NCBI GenBank assembly: GCA_937958365.1
Contig: CALFEW010000636.1
Location: 1-7,652 of the forward strand
DNA length: 7,652 nucleotides
Direction: 5' to 3'
Source: an uncultured Chloroflexota bacterium
Lineage (GTDB): Bacteria > Chloroflexota > Anaerolineae > Promineifilales > Promineifilaceae
Shown: positions 1-6,260 of the stretch, one piece after another
How positions within the stretch are numbered: position 1 is the first letter of the stretch
Layout of the letters: each line of letters begins with the position of its first letter
Made by a program: the position numbers and the translations under genes
Notes under the pieces: model-generated
What the model was told of the DNA's origin: nothing
What the model saw: the letters and a program-made list of their open reading frames with translations, nothing else
Database searches by the model: none

Positions 1-56
1 TCCCAAAGGGAGGGGAGACCGCTCCCTCTCCCTTTGGGAGAGGGTTGGGGAGAGGG
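1..56. repeat. Palindromic G/A-rich intergenic repeat (REP-like)
   Basis: Bases 24-44 form a perfect 9-bp stem with a 3-nt loop (CCCTCTCCC-TTT-GGGAGAGGG). Bases 1-17 can instead pair with 22-39 with one bulge, so two mutually exclusive hairpins are possible. The GGGAGAGGG motif recurs at 48-56. The element lies 38 bases past the kinase stop codon and may stop or protect that transcript's 3' end, but no T-tract follows on the minus strand, so it is not a classic intrinsic terminator. Such C/T-G/A palindromes are common dispersed intergenic repeats in many bacteria. It may continue beyond the left window edge. Confidence 0.6.
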
Positions 57-93
57 AAAGCTTTCATTTTAAGGCGAGCTTCCCGGAAAATTC

Positions 94-3000
94 TTATTTG
101 TCTAAAACTTCGCGGACCTTTGCGGTCAGGACGTGGCGCGTAAAGGGTTTGGGCAAGAAATCCACCTCGGCTGTGAGCAGTCCATGCCGCACGACGGCGT
201 CGTCCATATAGCCGGACATGAAAAGCACCTTCACCTCCGGGCGCTGCTGGCTGATGCGCTGAACGACTTCTCGACCGCTCATTTGCGGCATGACCACGTC
301 TGTGAGCAGCAGATCAATCCGAGATGGGAATTCTTGGGCCAAAACGAGCGCCTGATTGCCATCGTGGGCGGCTAACACAGTGTATCCGGCTTCTTCCAAC
401 GTCATCCGCACCAGGTCGCTTAATGTCTGTTCATCCTCAACCAGCAAAATTGTTTCATGACCGAGTTCCAGAGAGTTTATCGCCGGTCTGGCCGATTCTT
501 CAACGCGGCCGGTGATGCTGGCCGGCAGATAAAGCTTAAACGTGCTGCCCCTTCCGGGTTCGCTGTACACGTGGATTGCGCCGCCGCTTTGTTTGATGAT
601 GCCGTGAACGGTAGCCAGTCCCAGGCCGGTCCCTTCGCCCGGTCGTTTGGTGGTAAAGAAGGGTTCAAAGATTTGTTTTTGTGTGGCTGTATCCATGCCG
701 TGGCCGGTGTCTGTAACCGCCAGCATGACACATGGCCCCAGCGGCGTATCCAGGTAAGCGCCGGCAATTTCCTCGTCCAAATAGAGATTTTGGGTTTCAA
801 TGGTCAACATGCCACCCGTGGGCATGGCATCGCGGGCGTTGACCACCAGGTTCATGATAACTTGTTCGATCTGACCCGGATCCGCTTTTACCGGCCATAA
901 CTCGGCTTGCAGGAAGGTGGTGAAGGTGATGTCTTCGCCGATGAGCCGGGCTAACATATTTTGCAGATTACTGACCAGATCGTTTAGATTGATGACGGCC
1001 GGTTGCAAGAGTTGCTTGCGGCTGAAAGCCAACAACTGCCGCGTCAGGCCGGCGGCATGTTGGCCAGCCTGAAGAACTTGCTCCAACTTGGGCAGCAGCG
1101 GATCATCTGGGGCCATTTTGCTGCGCATCAGGTCGCCGTAGATCTGGATGATGGTAAGCTGGTTGTTAAAATCGTGGGCGACGCCACCGGCAAGTCGGCC
1201 AATGCTTTCCATTTTTTGCGCCTGGCGTAGTTGTTCTTCCAGGCGGGTCTGTTCGGCGGTGGCCCGTTTGCGTTCGGTGATGTCTTTGACGACCAATACT
1301 GTGCCGACTACCTGACCTTTTTCGCGAATGGGCGTGCTGATGCATTCCACGGCCAATGGCGTCCCGTCTTTGCACCAGTAGACCTCGTCGTCGGCCTGGT
1401 AACTCTGGCCTTCCAGGGTGGAAAGGTGGATGTGGCATTCGTGGGCGGGGTAGGGTTCGCCGTTGGCGTGGGTGTGGTGAAAGGCGTGGTAGGCGTGTTG
1501 GTCCAGCAGTTCGGCCGGTTCCCAGCCGAGCATGTGGGCCATGGCGGGGTTGACGAAGGTGATACGGCCGTTCACATCTGTGCCATAAATACCTTCCCCG
1601 GCCGAATTCAGGATGAGTTCCATGCGCCGGTTCAGGTGGGCGATGGTCGCCTCCGCCTGTTTGCGTTCGGTGATGTCTATGGAGAGGATAAACAGACCTT
1701 CGGGGACCGGTTGGATGCTGAGATCAAACCAGGCTGTGTCGCCATTGTCGTAAACAAATTCGTTTTCCAGACGAAGCGCCACGCGCTCCGTCATGCAGTG
1801 ATTCAGGGTGGTGAATAAGTCTGTATGGGCAATGCCCGGATAGACTTCCTGAAATGTTCGTCCCAATAGTTCCTTGCGGCTGCGCCGGCTGTGCTGCAAG
1901 ACGCTCTCATTCAGATAGAGGAAGCGCCAATCAAAGCCGATGATCTGGCAGCCTTCCAGCATATTTTCCAGGGTGTGGTGGTAACGCGCTTCACTTTCCC
2001 GAAGGGCGGTTTCGGCCTGTTTGCGTCCGGTGATGTCTTGCACGTAACCGACCAGGGCGGTGGAACGGCCGTCTAGCCCACGAACCAACCGGCCTTCAGC
2101 CCAAACGACGCGCTCTTTGCCATCCGGTAAAACGATGCGGTATTGCAGCGGTAAGGGGGCGTCGTCTTCCAGGACGGAAGCGTTAGATTGCTGGACAGCT
2201 TCCAAATCGTCAGGATGGATGCGTGCGTTGATTACCTGATTGAGGTCGCCGTCAAAAGTATCTGGGTCCACGCCAAACAGGTGAAACATCTGGTCCGACC
2301 AGGTGACTTTTTGCGTTACCAAATCCCATTCCCAACTACCCATTTGCGCCACCGCTTCGGCGGCGGCAAGAATGGATTGTGATTCGCTGAGCGCTTCCTG
2401 GATTTGTTTGCGCTCGGTAATGTCTTCGGAGAAGATGACGATGCCGCCAATGGTCTTCTCGGCGGTAGTCCACGGCAGTATTTCCCAGCGCAGCCATTGT
2501 GTACGGCCGTCGGATCGCACAAAAGTATCATCGTCTGCCTGCACCACTTCACCCGCCAGCCCACGCTGATGAAAGGCTTTCCAGCGGTCGGGAATTTCTG
2601 GGAAGACCTCGTAGTGGCAGCGGCCGATAATGTCTTCCAGCCCATAGTCGGCCAGCCAGCGGTGGCTGACGGCCAGGTAACGCATCTCCTGGTCGAACAT
2701 AGCCAGCGAAGCCGGCGCGTGTTCGATGAACAGGCGCAGTTTCTCTTCGCTTTCGCGCAGGGCTTCTTGCATCCTAACACGCCCGGTGATGTCGCGGGCG
2801 ATGCCTAATACGCCCAGCAATTGCCCGGCATCGGTAAACAAAGGGGTTTTGATGGTTTCGGCCAGAATGCGACGGCCGTCGGTGGCAAAGGTCAGCCACT
2901 CTTCGTTCATGGATGATTTCCTGGCCTGAACGGCTATCTTGTCGTATTGGCGGAAAAATTGGGCCAGTTCGGGGGCAAAAAAATCGTAATCGGTTTTGCC

Positions 3001-3912
3001 CAGGATGTTTTCCTCTTTCACGCCGACAAATTGCTCAAACATCGGGTTGCAGGCCAGGTAAACGCCGTCTGGGTCTTTGAGCCAGACCATGTCGGGAATG
3101 GCGTTGAGCAAGTTGCGCAGGCGAGCGCGTTCGGCCAGCAGTTCTTGCTGGGCCTGGTAGCGGTCTGAGAGGTCTATGGACGTGCCGACGTAGGTGACGA
3201 TACCGTCGTCATCCACTACTTTTTGCGCGGACATCAGGACCTCAAACGTGGAGCCGTCTTTGCGCAACGCGGTGAATTGCAGGGTGTGTTCACCTTTTTC
3301 TTCCAGGTTACGGATGATGGTTTCGGGCACGGTGGGATCGGCGCAGTGGCCTACGGGTGACGCGCCGAAGATTTCATCCAGGGAATCGTAGCCCCACATT
3401 TTGAGGTAGGCGCGGTTGGCGTAGAGGATTTTGCCTTCGGCGCTGACCACGTCGTAGCCGTTGAGGGAGTTTTCCAGGGCGTTGCTTTTCTGACGGAGTT
3501 CATCTTCGACGTGTTTGCGGGCGGCGATGTCGTGAACGTGCCGGTCTGTGCCGGCGGGTCGGACGAGGAGGAGGGAACGGCCGTTGCCCAGGGGGTGGGT
3601 TTCCACGTTTACGGGGAAGGAACGGCCGTGACCGTCGCGTAGGGTAGTGGTGTTTGCCGAACCTGAGACGACGCCGGGCAACGGCCGTAAGCTCGACTCC
3701 GTGATCAACAGGTCTGGTCGGGAGAGTCGCAGCAGGGCTTCGCGGTCATAGCCTGCCAGTTGGCAGCCAGCGGCGTTGATTTCGATGAATTCGGCTGCGT
3801 CGTTGACGACAAACATGGCTTCATTGGCTGTGGTAAACAGGGTGTGTACTAGCTCGGCAAAGACGCCAGGGAGCAGGGTGTCGGATGAACTATGTTGAGC
3901 GGTATGCCCCAT
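94..3912 (-). CDS. Multi-PAS hybrid sensor histidine kinase with C-terminal receiver domain
   Basis: Predicted soluble sensor kinase of 1272 residues; no signal peptide or membrane segment is visible, so it should sense cytoplasmic signals. About seven PAS domains lie at roughly 20-120, 145-250, 262-377, 388-500, 512-630, 640-750 and 758-880, most joined by DITERK/DITGRK linkers. HisKA follows, with phosphoacceptor H913 in GGVAHDFNN. The ATPase domain has the N box (N1021, N1025), G1 (D1068-T-G-H-G), F box (FEPFF) and G2 (GEGTGLGLA). The receiver domain has acidic D1160, phosphoacceptor D1205 (TDVVMP), S1233 and K1255. All catalytic residues look intact. A GTG at 3958-3960 would add 16 residues, but the ATG at 3912 has a perfect GGAGG seven bases upstream, so I prefer it. 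A sigma70-like promoter lies at 4091-4119. No output regulator is encoded nearby; phosphotransfer to a separate protein is inferred. The ligand or cofactor of each PAS domain cannot be told from sequence. Confidence 0.95.
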   Translation of the reverse strand: MGHTAQHSSSDTLLPGVFAELVHTLFTTANEAMFVVNDAAEFIEINAAGCQLAGYDREALLRLSRPDLLITESSLRPLPGVVSGSANTTTLRDGHGRSFPVNVETHPLGNGRSLLLVRPAGTDRHVHDIAARKHVEDELRQKSNALENSLNGYDVVSAEGKILYANRAYLKMWGYDSLDEIFGASPVGHCADPTVPETIIRNLEEKGEHTLQFTALRKDGSTFEVLMSAQKVVDDDGIVTYVGTSIDLSDRYQAQQELLAERARLRNLLNAIPDMVWLKDPDGVYLACNPMFEQFVGVKEENILGKTDYDFFAPELAQFFRQYDKIAVQARKSSMNEEWLTFATDGRRILAETIKTPLFTDAGQLLGVLGIARDITGRVRMQEALRESEEKLRLFIEHAPASLAMFDQEMRYLAVSHRWLADYGLEDIIGRCHYEVFPEIPDRWKAFHQRGLAGEVVQADDDTFVRSDGRTQWLRWEILPWTTAEKTIGGIVIFSEDITERKQIQEALSESQSILAAAEAVAQMGSWEWDLVTQKVTWSDQMFHLFGVDPDTFDGDLNQVINARIHPDDLEAVQQSNASVLEDDAPLPLQYRIVLPDGKERVVWAEGRLVRGLDGRSTALVGYVQDITGRKQAETALRESEARYHHTLENMLEGCQIIGFDWRFLYLNESVLQHSRRSRKELLGRTFQEVYPGIAHTDLFTTLNHCMTERVALRLENEFVYDNGDTAWFDLSIQPVPEGLFILSIDITERKQAEATIAHLNRRMELILNSAGEGIYGTDVNGRITFVNPAMAHMLGWEPAELLDQHAYHAFHHTHANGEPYPAHECHIHLSTLEGQSYQADDEVYWCKDGTPLAVECISTPIREKGQVVGTVLVVKDITERKRATAEQTRLEEQLRQAQKMESIGRLAGGVAHDFNNQLTIIQIYGDLMRSKMAPDDPLLPKLEQVLQAGQHAAGLTRQLLAFSRKQLLQPAVINLNDLVSNLQNMLARLIGEDITFTTFLQAELWPVKADPGQIEQVIMNLVVNARDAMPTGGMLTIETQNLYLDEEIAGAYLDTPLGPCVMLAVTDTGHGMDTATQKQIFEPFFTTKRPGEGTGLGLATVHGIIKQSGGAIHVYSEPGRGSTFKLYLPASITGRVEESARPAINSLELGHETILLVEDEQTLSDLVRMTLEEAGYTVLAAHDGNQALVLAQEFPSRIDLLLTDVVMPQMSGREVVQRISQQRPEVKVLFMSGYMDDAVVRHGLLTAEVDFLPKPFTRHVLTAKVREVLDK

Positions 3913-3919
3913 TTTATCG

Positions 3920-3924
3920 CCTCC
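3920..3924 (-). promoter_or_regulatory. Ribosome binding site that sets the kinase start
   Basis: On the minus strand this reads GGAGG, seven bases (CGATAAA) before the ATG at 3910-3912. The upstream in-frame GTG at 3958-3960 has no comparable site, so the shorter protein is preferred. Confidence 0.75.
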
Positions 3925-4034
3925 GAGATGTGACCCTTCTATGATCAGGAGCCGTCTCACATCTGATAACGCCTTAAAAACGCCGTTGACTGGAAAACGA
4001 GCAGACGGATTGCTTTCGTACCTTACGAGTCAAC

Positions 4035-4068
4035 TGTTTGCACCGTGAGCAAGAATAAAGTGCAAACA
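4035..4068. promoter_or_regulatory. Perfect 9-bp inverted repeat in the kinase leader
   Basis: TGTTTGCAC (4035-4043) and GTGCAAACA (4060-4068) are exact reverse complements separated by 16 bases. The repeat lies just downstream of the predicted kinase transcription start (about 4084), so it could be an operator for a dimeric repressor or a leader RNA hairpin. No U-tract follows on the minus strand, so it is unlikely to be an intrinsic terminator. The function is inferred from position only. Confidence 0.45.
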
Positions 4069-4090
4069 TAGTGTCCAGATTTATTGGTTC

Positions 4091-4119
4091 ATTATAGACA
4101 AATGAAAGATCCAACTCAA
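4091..4119 (-). promoter_or_regulatory. Sigma70-like promoter for the kinase gene
   Basis: On the minus strand the -35 is TTGAGT (4119-4114), the spacer is 17 bases and the -10 is a consensus TATAAT (4096-4091). Transcription would begin near 4084, giving a leader of about 170 nt before the ATG at 3912. This is the best promoter match I found in the window. Confidence 0.6.
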
Positions 4120-4201
4120 GAGACATTGGTACTTTCGTGGACTGTGAGTGGTCTCCAGAAATCGCCTGGTTGCTAATTCTGTGACGTGGGAGCTGGGTGG
4201 T

Positions 4202-4234
4202 GGGTGGTGGAGGATGGGTGGTGGAGGATGGGTG
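4202..4234. repeat. 14-bp G-rich tandem repeat
   Basis: The unit GGGTGGTGGAGGAT occurs twice exactly (4202-4215 and 4216-4229), followed by a partial GGGTG (4230-4234). Similar GGGTGG sequence just before (about 4194-4201) suggests an older copy. It lies in non-coding DNA. The G runs are mostly two or three bases long, so a G-quadruplex is possible but not certain. Confidence 0.8.
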
Positions 4235-4238
4235 ACAA

Positions 4239-4267
4239 TCGGTATTCCGTAGGGCGCTATTTCTGGT
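4239..4267 (-). repeat. Dispersed intergenic repeat, inverted copy A
   Basis: The reverse complement of this stretch matches 6065-6093 at 26 of 29 positions by eye, including an uninterrupted 16-base identity. It carries one heptamer-like unit (ATTCCGT, 4244-4250) but no array, so it looks like a collapsed or degenerate copy of the element at 6008-6151. Confidence 0.7.
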
Positions 4268-4308
4268 AAGCAGCTAATGGGATGTGTTAGTTGTTAATTG
4301 TTAGTTGG

Positions 4309-4354
4309 GGGTCTGGCGTTTGCGGAGGGGGGTGTTTCCGTGAGCGCCAGACCC
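4309..4354 (-). terminator. Terminator-like hairpin after the DUF4956 gene
   Basis: GGGTCTGGCG (4309-4318) and CGCCAGACCC (4345-4354) are a perfect 10-bp inverted repeat. A 4-bp inner stem lies inside the loop (CGGA 4323-4326 with TCCG 4337-4340). It sits 17 bases past the stop codon of the VTC/DUF4956 operon. There is no U-tract on the minus strand, so it may be a weak or factor-assisted terminator, or a 3'-end stabiliser. Confidence 0.45.
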
Positions 4355-4371
4355 TTTGGGTTAGGGCATGG

Positions 4372-5028
4372 TTAGTCGTCGTCGTCGGCGTAACGGCCGT
4401 TGCTCGCATAGGCTTCCGATTGGACTTCGCGCCAGGTCATTGAGCGCATGTCGTCTTCGGGTTGGTCGTAGTAGATTTTGATGTCGGCCGTGTCGCGCAG
4501 GAAATTGATGGCCCCCACTTCGCAGCGCTTGACGGGCAGTCCGGTGCGTGCGCGCAAATCTTCCAACAGCAGGCTGTAGTTGGCCGGTTTGATCAAATCA
4601 ATGCGCTCATAGGTCAGTCGTTTGGAAGCCTCGTAGCGGAAGCCCCATTCTCTTTCCAGGAGGTAGAGCGTGCCGGTAACGGCCGTGTTTGCCACCACCA
4701 GAGACAACCAATCCCCACTGCCAATCAGCACAGAGTTCAACACCGGCAAAGCGATAATCACAAACAGATAGGTCATTTCCCGAGGCGGCATGGGGTCTGT
4801 GCGATACCGCAGCAGCGAGAAGAGGCCAAACAGACCAAAACCCACGCCCACGCTTAGCTCCACGCTGGTAAGCACACTCATGATGAAGTAAATGGTGGTA
4901 TTAAAAGCGATAAAGGTGAACACATAGTTCTTGTTTGGTCTTGCCGGGTAATAAATGAACCGGACGATGGCCAGGGCCACGGCAAAATTGAAAACGAAGC
5001 CGATGAGCAAATTAGTGACTGTGGTCAT
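4372..5028 (-). CDS. DUF4956 family membrane protein, partner of the VTC-domain protein
   Basis: Integral membrane protein of 218 residues. Five hydrophobic segments are visible at about 5-27, 34-53, 57-73, 85-103 and 106-124, then a hydrophilic, probably cytoplasmic tail of about 95 residues. The segment between helices 3 and 4 holds the motif typical of the family: glycine/phenylalanine-rich GFGLFGLFSLLRYRTDP, then MPPREMTYLF. The protein ends in four Asp residues encoded by a short GTC run on the plus strand. The start overlaps the end of the VTC gene by 17 bp, and its GGAGGG ribosome site lies inside that gene, which points to translational coupling. DUF4956 genes are often found beside VTC-domain genes in bacteria. 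A role as membrane anchor or polyphosphate conduit is inference by analogy with the membrane domains of the yeast VTC complex; no activity can be assigned from sequence. Confidence 0.9.
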   Translation of the reverse strand: MTTVTNLLIGFVFNFAVALAIVRFIYYPARPNKNYVFTFIAFNTTIYFIMSVLTSVELSVGVGFGLFGLFSLLRYRTDPMPPREMTYLFVIIALPVLNSVLIGSGDWLSLVVANTAVTGTLYLLEREWGFRYEASKRLTYERIDLIKPANYSLLLEDLRARTGLPVKRCEVGAINFLRDTADIKIYYDQPEDDMRSMTWREVQSEAYASNGRYADDDD

Positions 5029-5857
5029 GATACCCTCCAGACAGCAGCTTTTGAATGAGCAACTGCTGTGGTTTAAAGTTGTTTTGCTTCAGGTGCGGAT
5101 AAACCAGGCTTGCGCCCAGGCAATATTTGCTGAAGGATGAAGGCCGCGCGTGCAAGCTGCGAATGTGCCGGATGAATTGGGAATCGGCCGAATAGCCCTC
5201 TTGTTTGACCTCGGCAATGGCGACGCCGGGCAGGGCGATTTGCCGCCGTCCCCAATGAAAAGCCAGGTCAAAGTCCAGCGTCAGCCGTTCCGCCTGCCTG
5301 GTGTTCACCAGGGTGATGCGGGTGAAGCTGTTCCACAGTTTGGGGACCAGTTGGGCGGCGTCGTAAGGGTAGTGGTGGCCGAGGAAAACGGCCGTTTCCC
5401 AGTCAACACTCGTCACCAACTGCGGCGTCTGCAACCGTTCTTTGATCGTGCGCTTCTTGTTCGTCTTGTGTTTGACCTCGATAAAACTCATGTCCGATTC
5501 CACGTAAGCGCGGGCGCGCACTTTGTAACGGTCGGTCGCGCCGGCGTGGTGGCGTTGGTAGAGCGCAAAATCGGGTGTGTCAAAGTAGAGCGTCTGGTAA
5601 TGGTTCAGCCGCACCCCGGCCACTTCCAAAACCCGGTATTCTGTGCTTAACCCGGTCAAGGCATCCAGCAAAGTATCGGCCGTCAGAACAAACTTGGTGT
5701 CGTGGCGATTTAGCAGGGCGACGTCGGCCATTTCTTGCAGGCTGATGGGAGCATAGGTGTTGATGATGGGTTGGGCGGCGGAAACGGCCGTGTCCTTCAA
5801 CCATTGCTTCGCCCGACCGGCGCTCAATGGCGTGGTTTGTGTAGATGATGTGACCAT
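5012..5857 (-). CDS. VTC-domain protein, putative polyphosphate polymerase
   Basis: A 281-residue soluble protein of the VTC domain family (CYTH/triphosphate-tunnel fold), the family of the catalytic domain of yeast Vtc4, which makes polyphosphate from ATP. Basic and acidic tunnel motifs appear in the expected order: NRHDTKF (R51, K55), YFDTPD (91-96), KVRARAY (K112, R114, R116), FIEVKHK with a basic run to about 141 (E127, K129), RLTLDFDL (191-198), AEVKQEG (E216, K218) and SKYCLG (K244). R114/R116, E216 and K244 probably correspond to the Vtc4 catalytic arginines, glutamate and lysine; I matched these by motif order, not by computed alignment. There is no signal peptide or membrane helix, so membrane association would depend on the DUF4956 protein encoded by the overlapping downstream gene. 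The ATG at 5857 has a weak AAGGGA ribosome site seven bases upstream. Polymerase activity is inferred; another CYTH-type phosphohydrolase role remains possible. Confidence 0.9.
   Translation of the reverse strand: MVTSSTQTTPLSAGRAKQWLKDTAVSAAQPIINTYAPISLQEMADVALLNRHDTKFVLTADTLLDALTGLSTEYRVLEVAGVRLNHYQTLYFDTPDFALYQRHHAGATDRYKVRARAYVESDMSFIEVKHKTNKKRTIKERLQTPQLVTSVDWETAVFLGHHYPYDAAQLVPKLWNSFTRITLVNTRQAERLTLDFDLAFHWGRRQIALPGVAIAEVKQEGYSADSQFIRHIRSLHARPSSFSKYCLGASLVYPHLKQNNFKPQQLLIQKLLSGGYHDHSH
5033..5038 (-). promoter_or_regulatory. Ribosome binding site for DUF4956 inside the VTC gene
   Basis: On the minus strand this reads GGAGGG, four bases before the ATG at 5026-5028. It lies within the last codons of the VTC reading frame, as expected for translational coupling of the two genes. 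Confidence 0.7.
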
Positions 5858-5958
5858 GTTACTTTCCCTTGAAGAAGATTTCTACCACAAAGTCCCTGTC
5901 GGGCGCTTCACACTGCCACCGGCTGTTCCTTTGAAGTGACTGTACTTTATCTGGAAAC

Positions 5959-5989
5959 TGTTTAGAAAAAGTTAAGAAGCCATTGTTAA
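5959..5989 (-). promoter_or_regulatory. TTAACA-like repeated boxes upstream of the VTC operon
   Basis: On the minus strand three hexamers occur in one orientation: TTAACA (5989-5984), TTAACT (5975-5970) and TAAACA (5964-5959). The last two are 11 bp apart, the first two 14 bp apart. PhoP boxes of Bacillus are TTAACA-like hexamers repeated about every 11 bp, so phosphate control of a polyphosphate gene would make sense. Similar TTAACA/CTAACA strings occur in low-complexity sequence near 4286-4307, so this may be coincidence. Confidence 0.25.
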
Positions 5990-6007
5990 TTGATTCAGGT
6001 TGGCGGA

Positions 6008-6056
6008 ATACCGTATGCCGTATACCGTATACCGTATACCGTGTTCCGTGTTCCGT
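6008..6056. repeat. Heptamer tandem array, left arm (7 units)
   Basis: Seven adjacent 7-bp units: ATACCGT at 6008, ATGCCGT at 6015, ATACCGT at 6022, 6029 and 6036 (the last ending GT before the next unit begins, read ATACCGT), then GTTCCGT at 6043 and 6050. CCGT is invariant and the first three bases vary. The units are in inverted orientation to the array at 6082-6151, separated by 25 bp. Confidence 0.85.
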
Positions 6057-6064
6057 TGGCGTTT

Positions 6065-6093
6065 ACCAGAGGTAGCACCCTACGGAATACCGA
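6065..6093 (+). repeat. Dispersed intergenic repeat, copy B
   Basis: This covers most of the spacer between the two heptamer arrays plus the first units of the right array. It matches the reverse complement of 4239-4267 at 26 of 29 positions. The two copies flank the VTC/DUF4956 operon in opposite orientation. Confidence 0.7.
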
Positions 6094-6151
6094 ATACGGA
6101 ACACGGATTACGGATTACGGAACACGGAATACGGAATACGGAATACCGAAT
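6082..6151. repeat. Heptamer tandem array, right arm (10 units)
   Basis: Ten adjacent 7-bp units start at 6082 and step by seven: ACGGAAT, ACCGAAT, ACGGAAC, ACGGATT, ACGGATT, ACGGAAC, ACGGAAT three times, ACCGAAT. They are close reverse complements of the left-arm units (ACGGAAC exactly complements GTTCCGT), so the two arms could fold as a long imperfect hairpin or cruciform. Heptameric tandem repeats of this kind are known from intergenic DNA of cyanobacteria. Confidence 0.85.
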
Positions 6152-6231
6152 ACGACTCACCCCTACCGCGTGCATCGTTCACCTTATCCACGGCCCGCCC
6201 ACGTGAAATGGTTGGTATCAACTCATATATG

Positions 6232-6260
6232 TTGCACACCGTTTGCATCCTGGTTAAACT
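6232..6260 (+). promoter_or_regulatory. Weak candidate promoter for the DUF1269 gene
   Basis: TTGCAC (6232-6237), a 17-base spacer and TAAACT (6255-6260) resemble a poor sigma70 promoter about 100 bases before the start codon. It is the best match I found in this spacer. Confidence 0.25.

Larger units (their letters stand above)
3913..4371. other. Intergenic region between the DUF4956 gene and the kinase gene
   Basis: I see no gene in this 459-bp spacer. From right to left it holds a terminator-like hairpin just after the DUF4956 stop (4309-4354), TTGTTA-type low-complexity sequence (about 4286-4307), a degenerate dispersed repeat (4239-4267), a 14-bp G-rich tandem repeat (4202-4234), the kinase promoter (4091-4119), a leader inverted repeat (4035-4068) and the kinase ribosome binding site. 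Bases 4120-4195 and 3925-4030 show nothing I can identify. Confidence 0.7.

Noticed and set aside
1231..1818. 195-codon plus-strand frame antisense to the kinase
   Set aside because: It is a shadow of the kinase coding strand. The kinase frame carries clear PAS domains across the same interval, and the antisense product matches no family I recognise.
3913..3960. N-terminal extension of the kinase from the GTG at 3958-3960
   Set aside because: The 16 extra residues would be translated through the GGAGG site that ideally serves the ATG at 3912. The extension is possible but less likely.
4309..4354. Classic intrinsic terminator after DUF4956
   Set aside because: The stem is perfect but no U-tract follows on the minus strand, so it is kept only as a terminator-like hairpin.
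6008..6151. Possible CRISPR array
   Set aside because: Units are 7 bp, directly adjacent and without unique spacers of uniform length; no cas gene is present.
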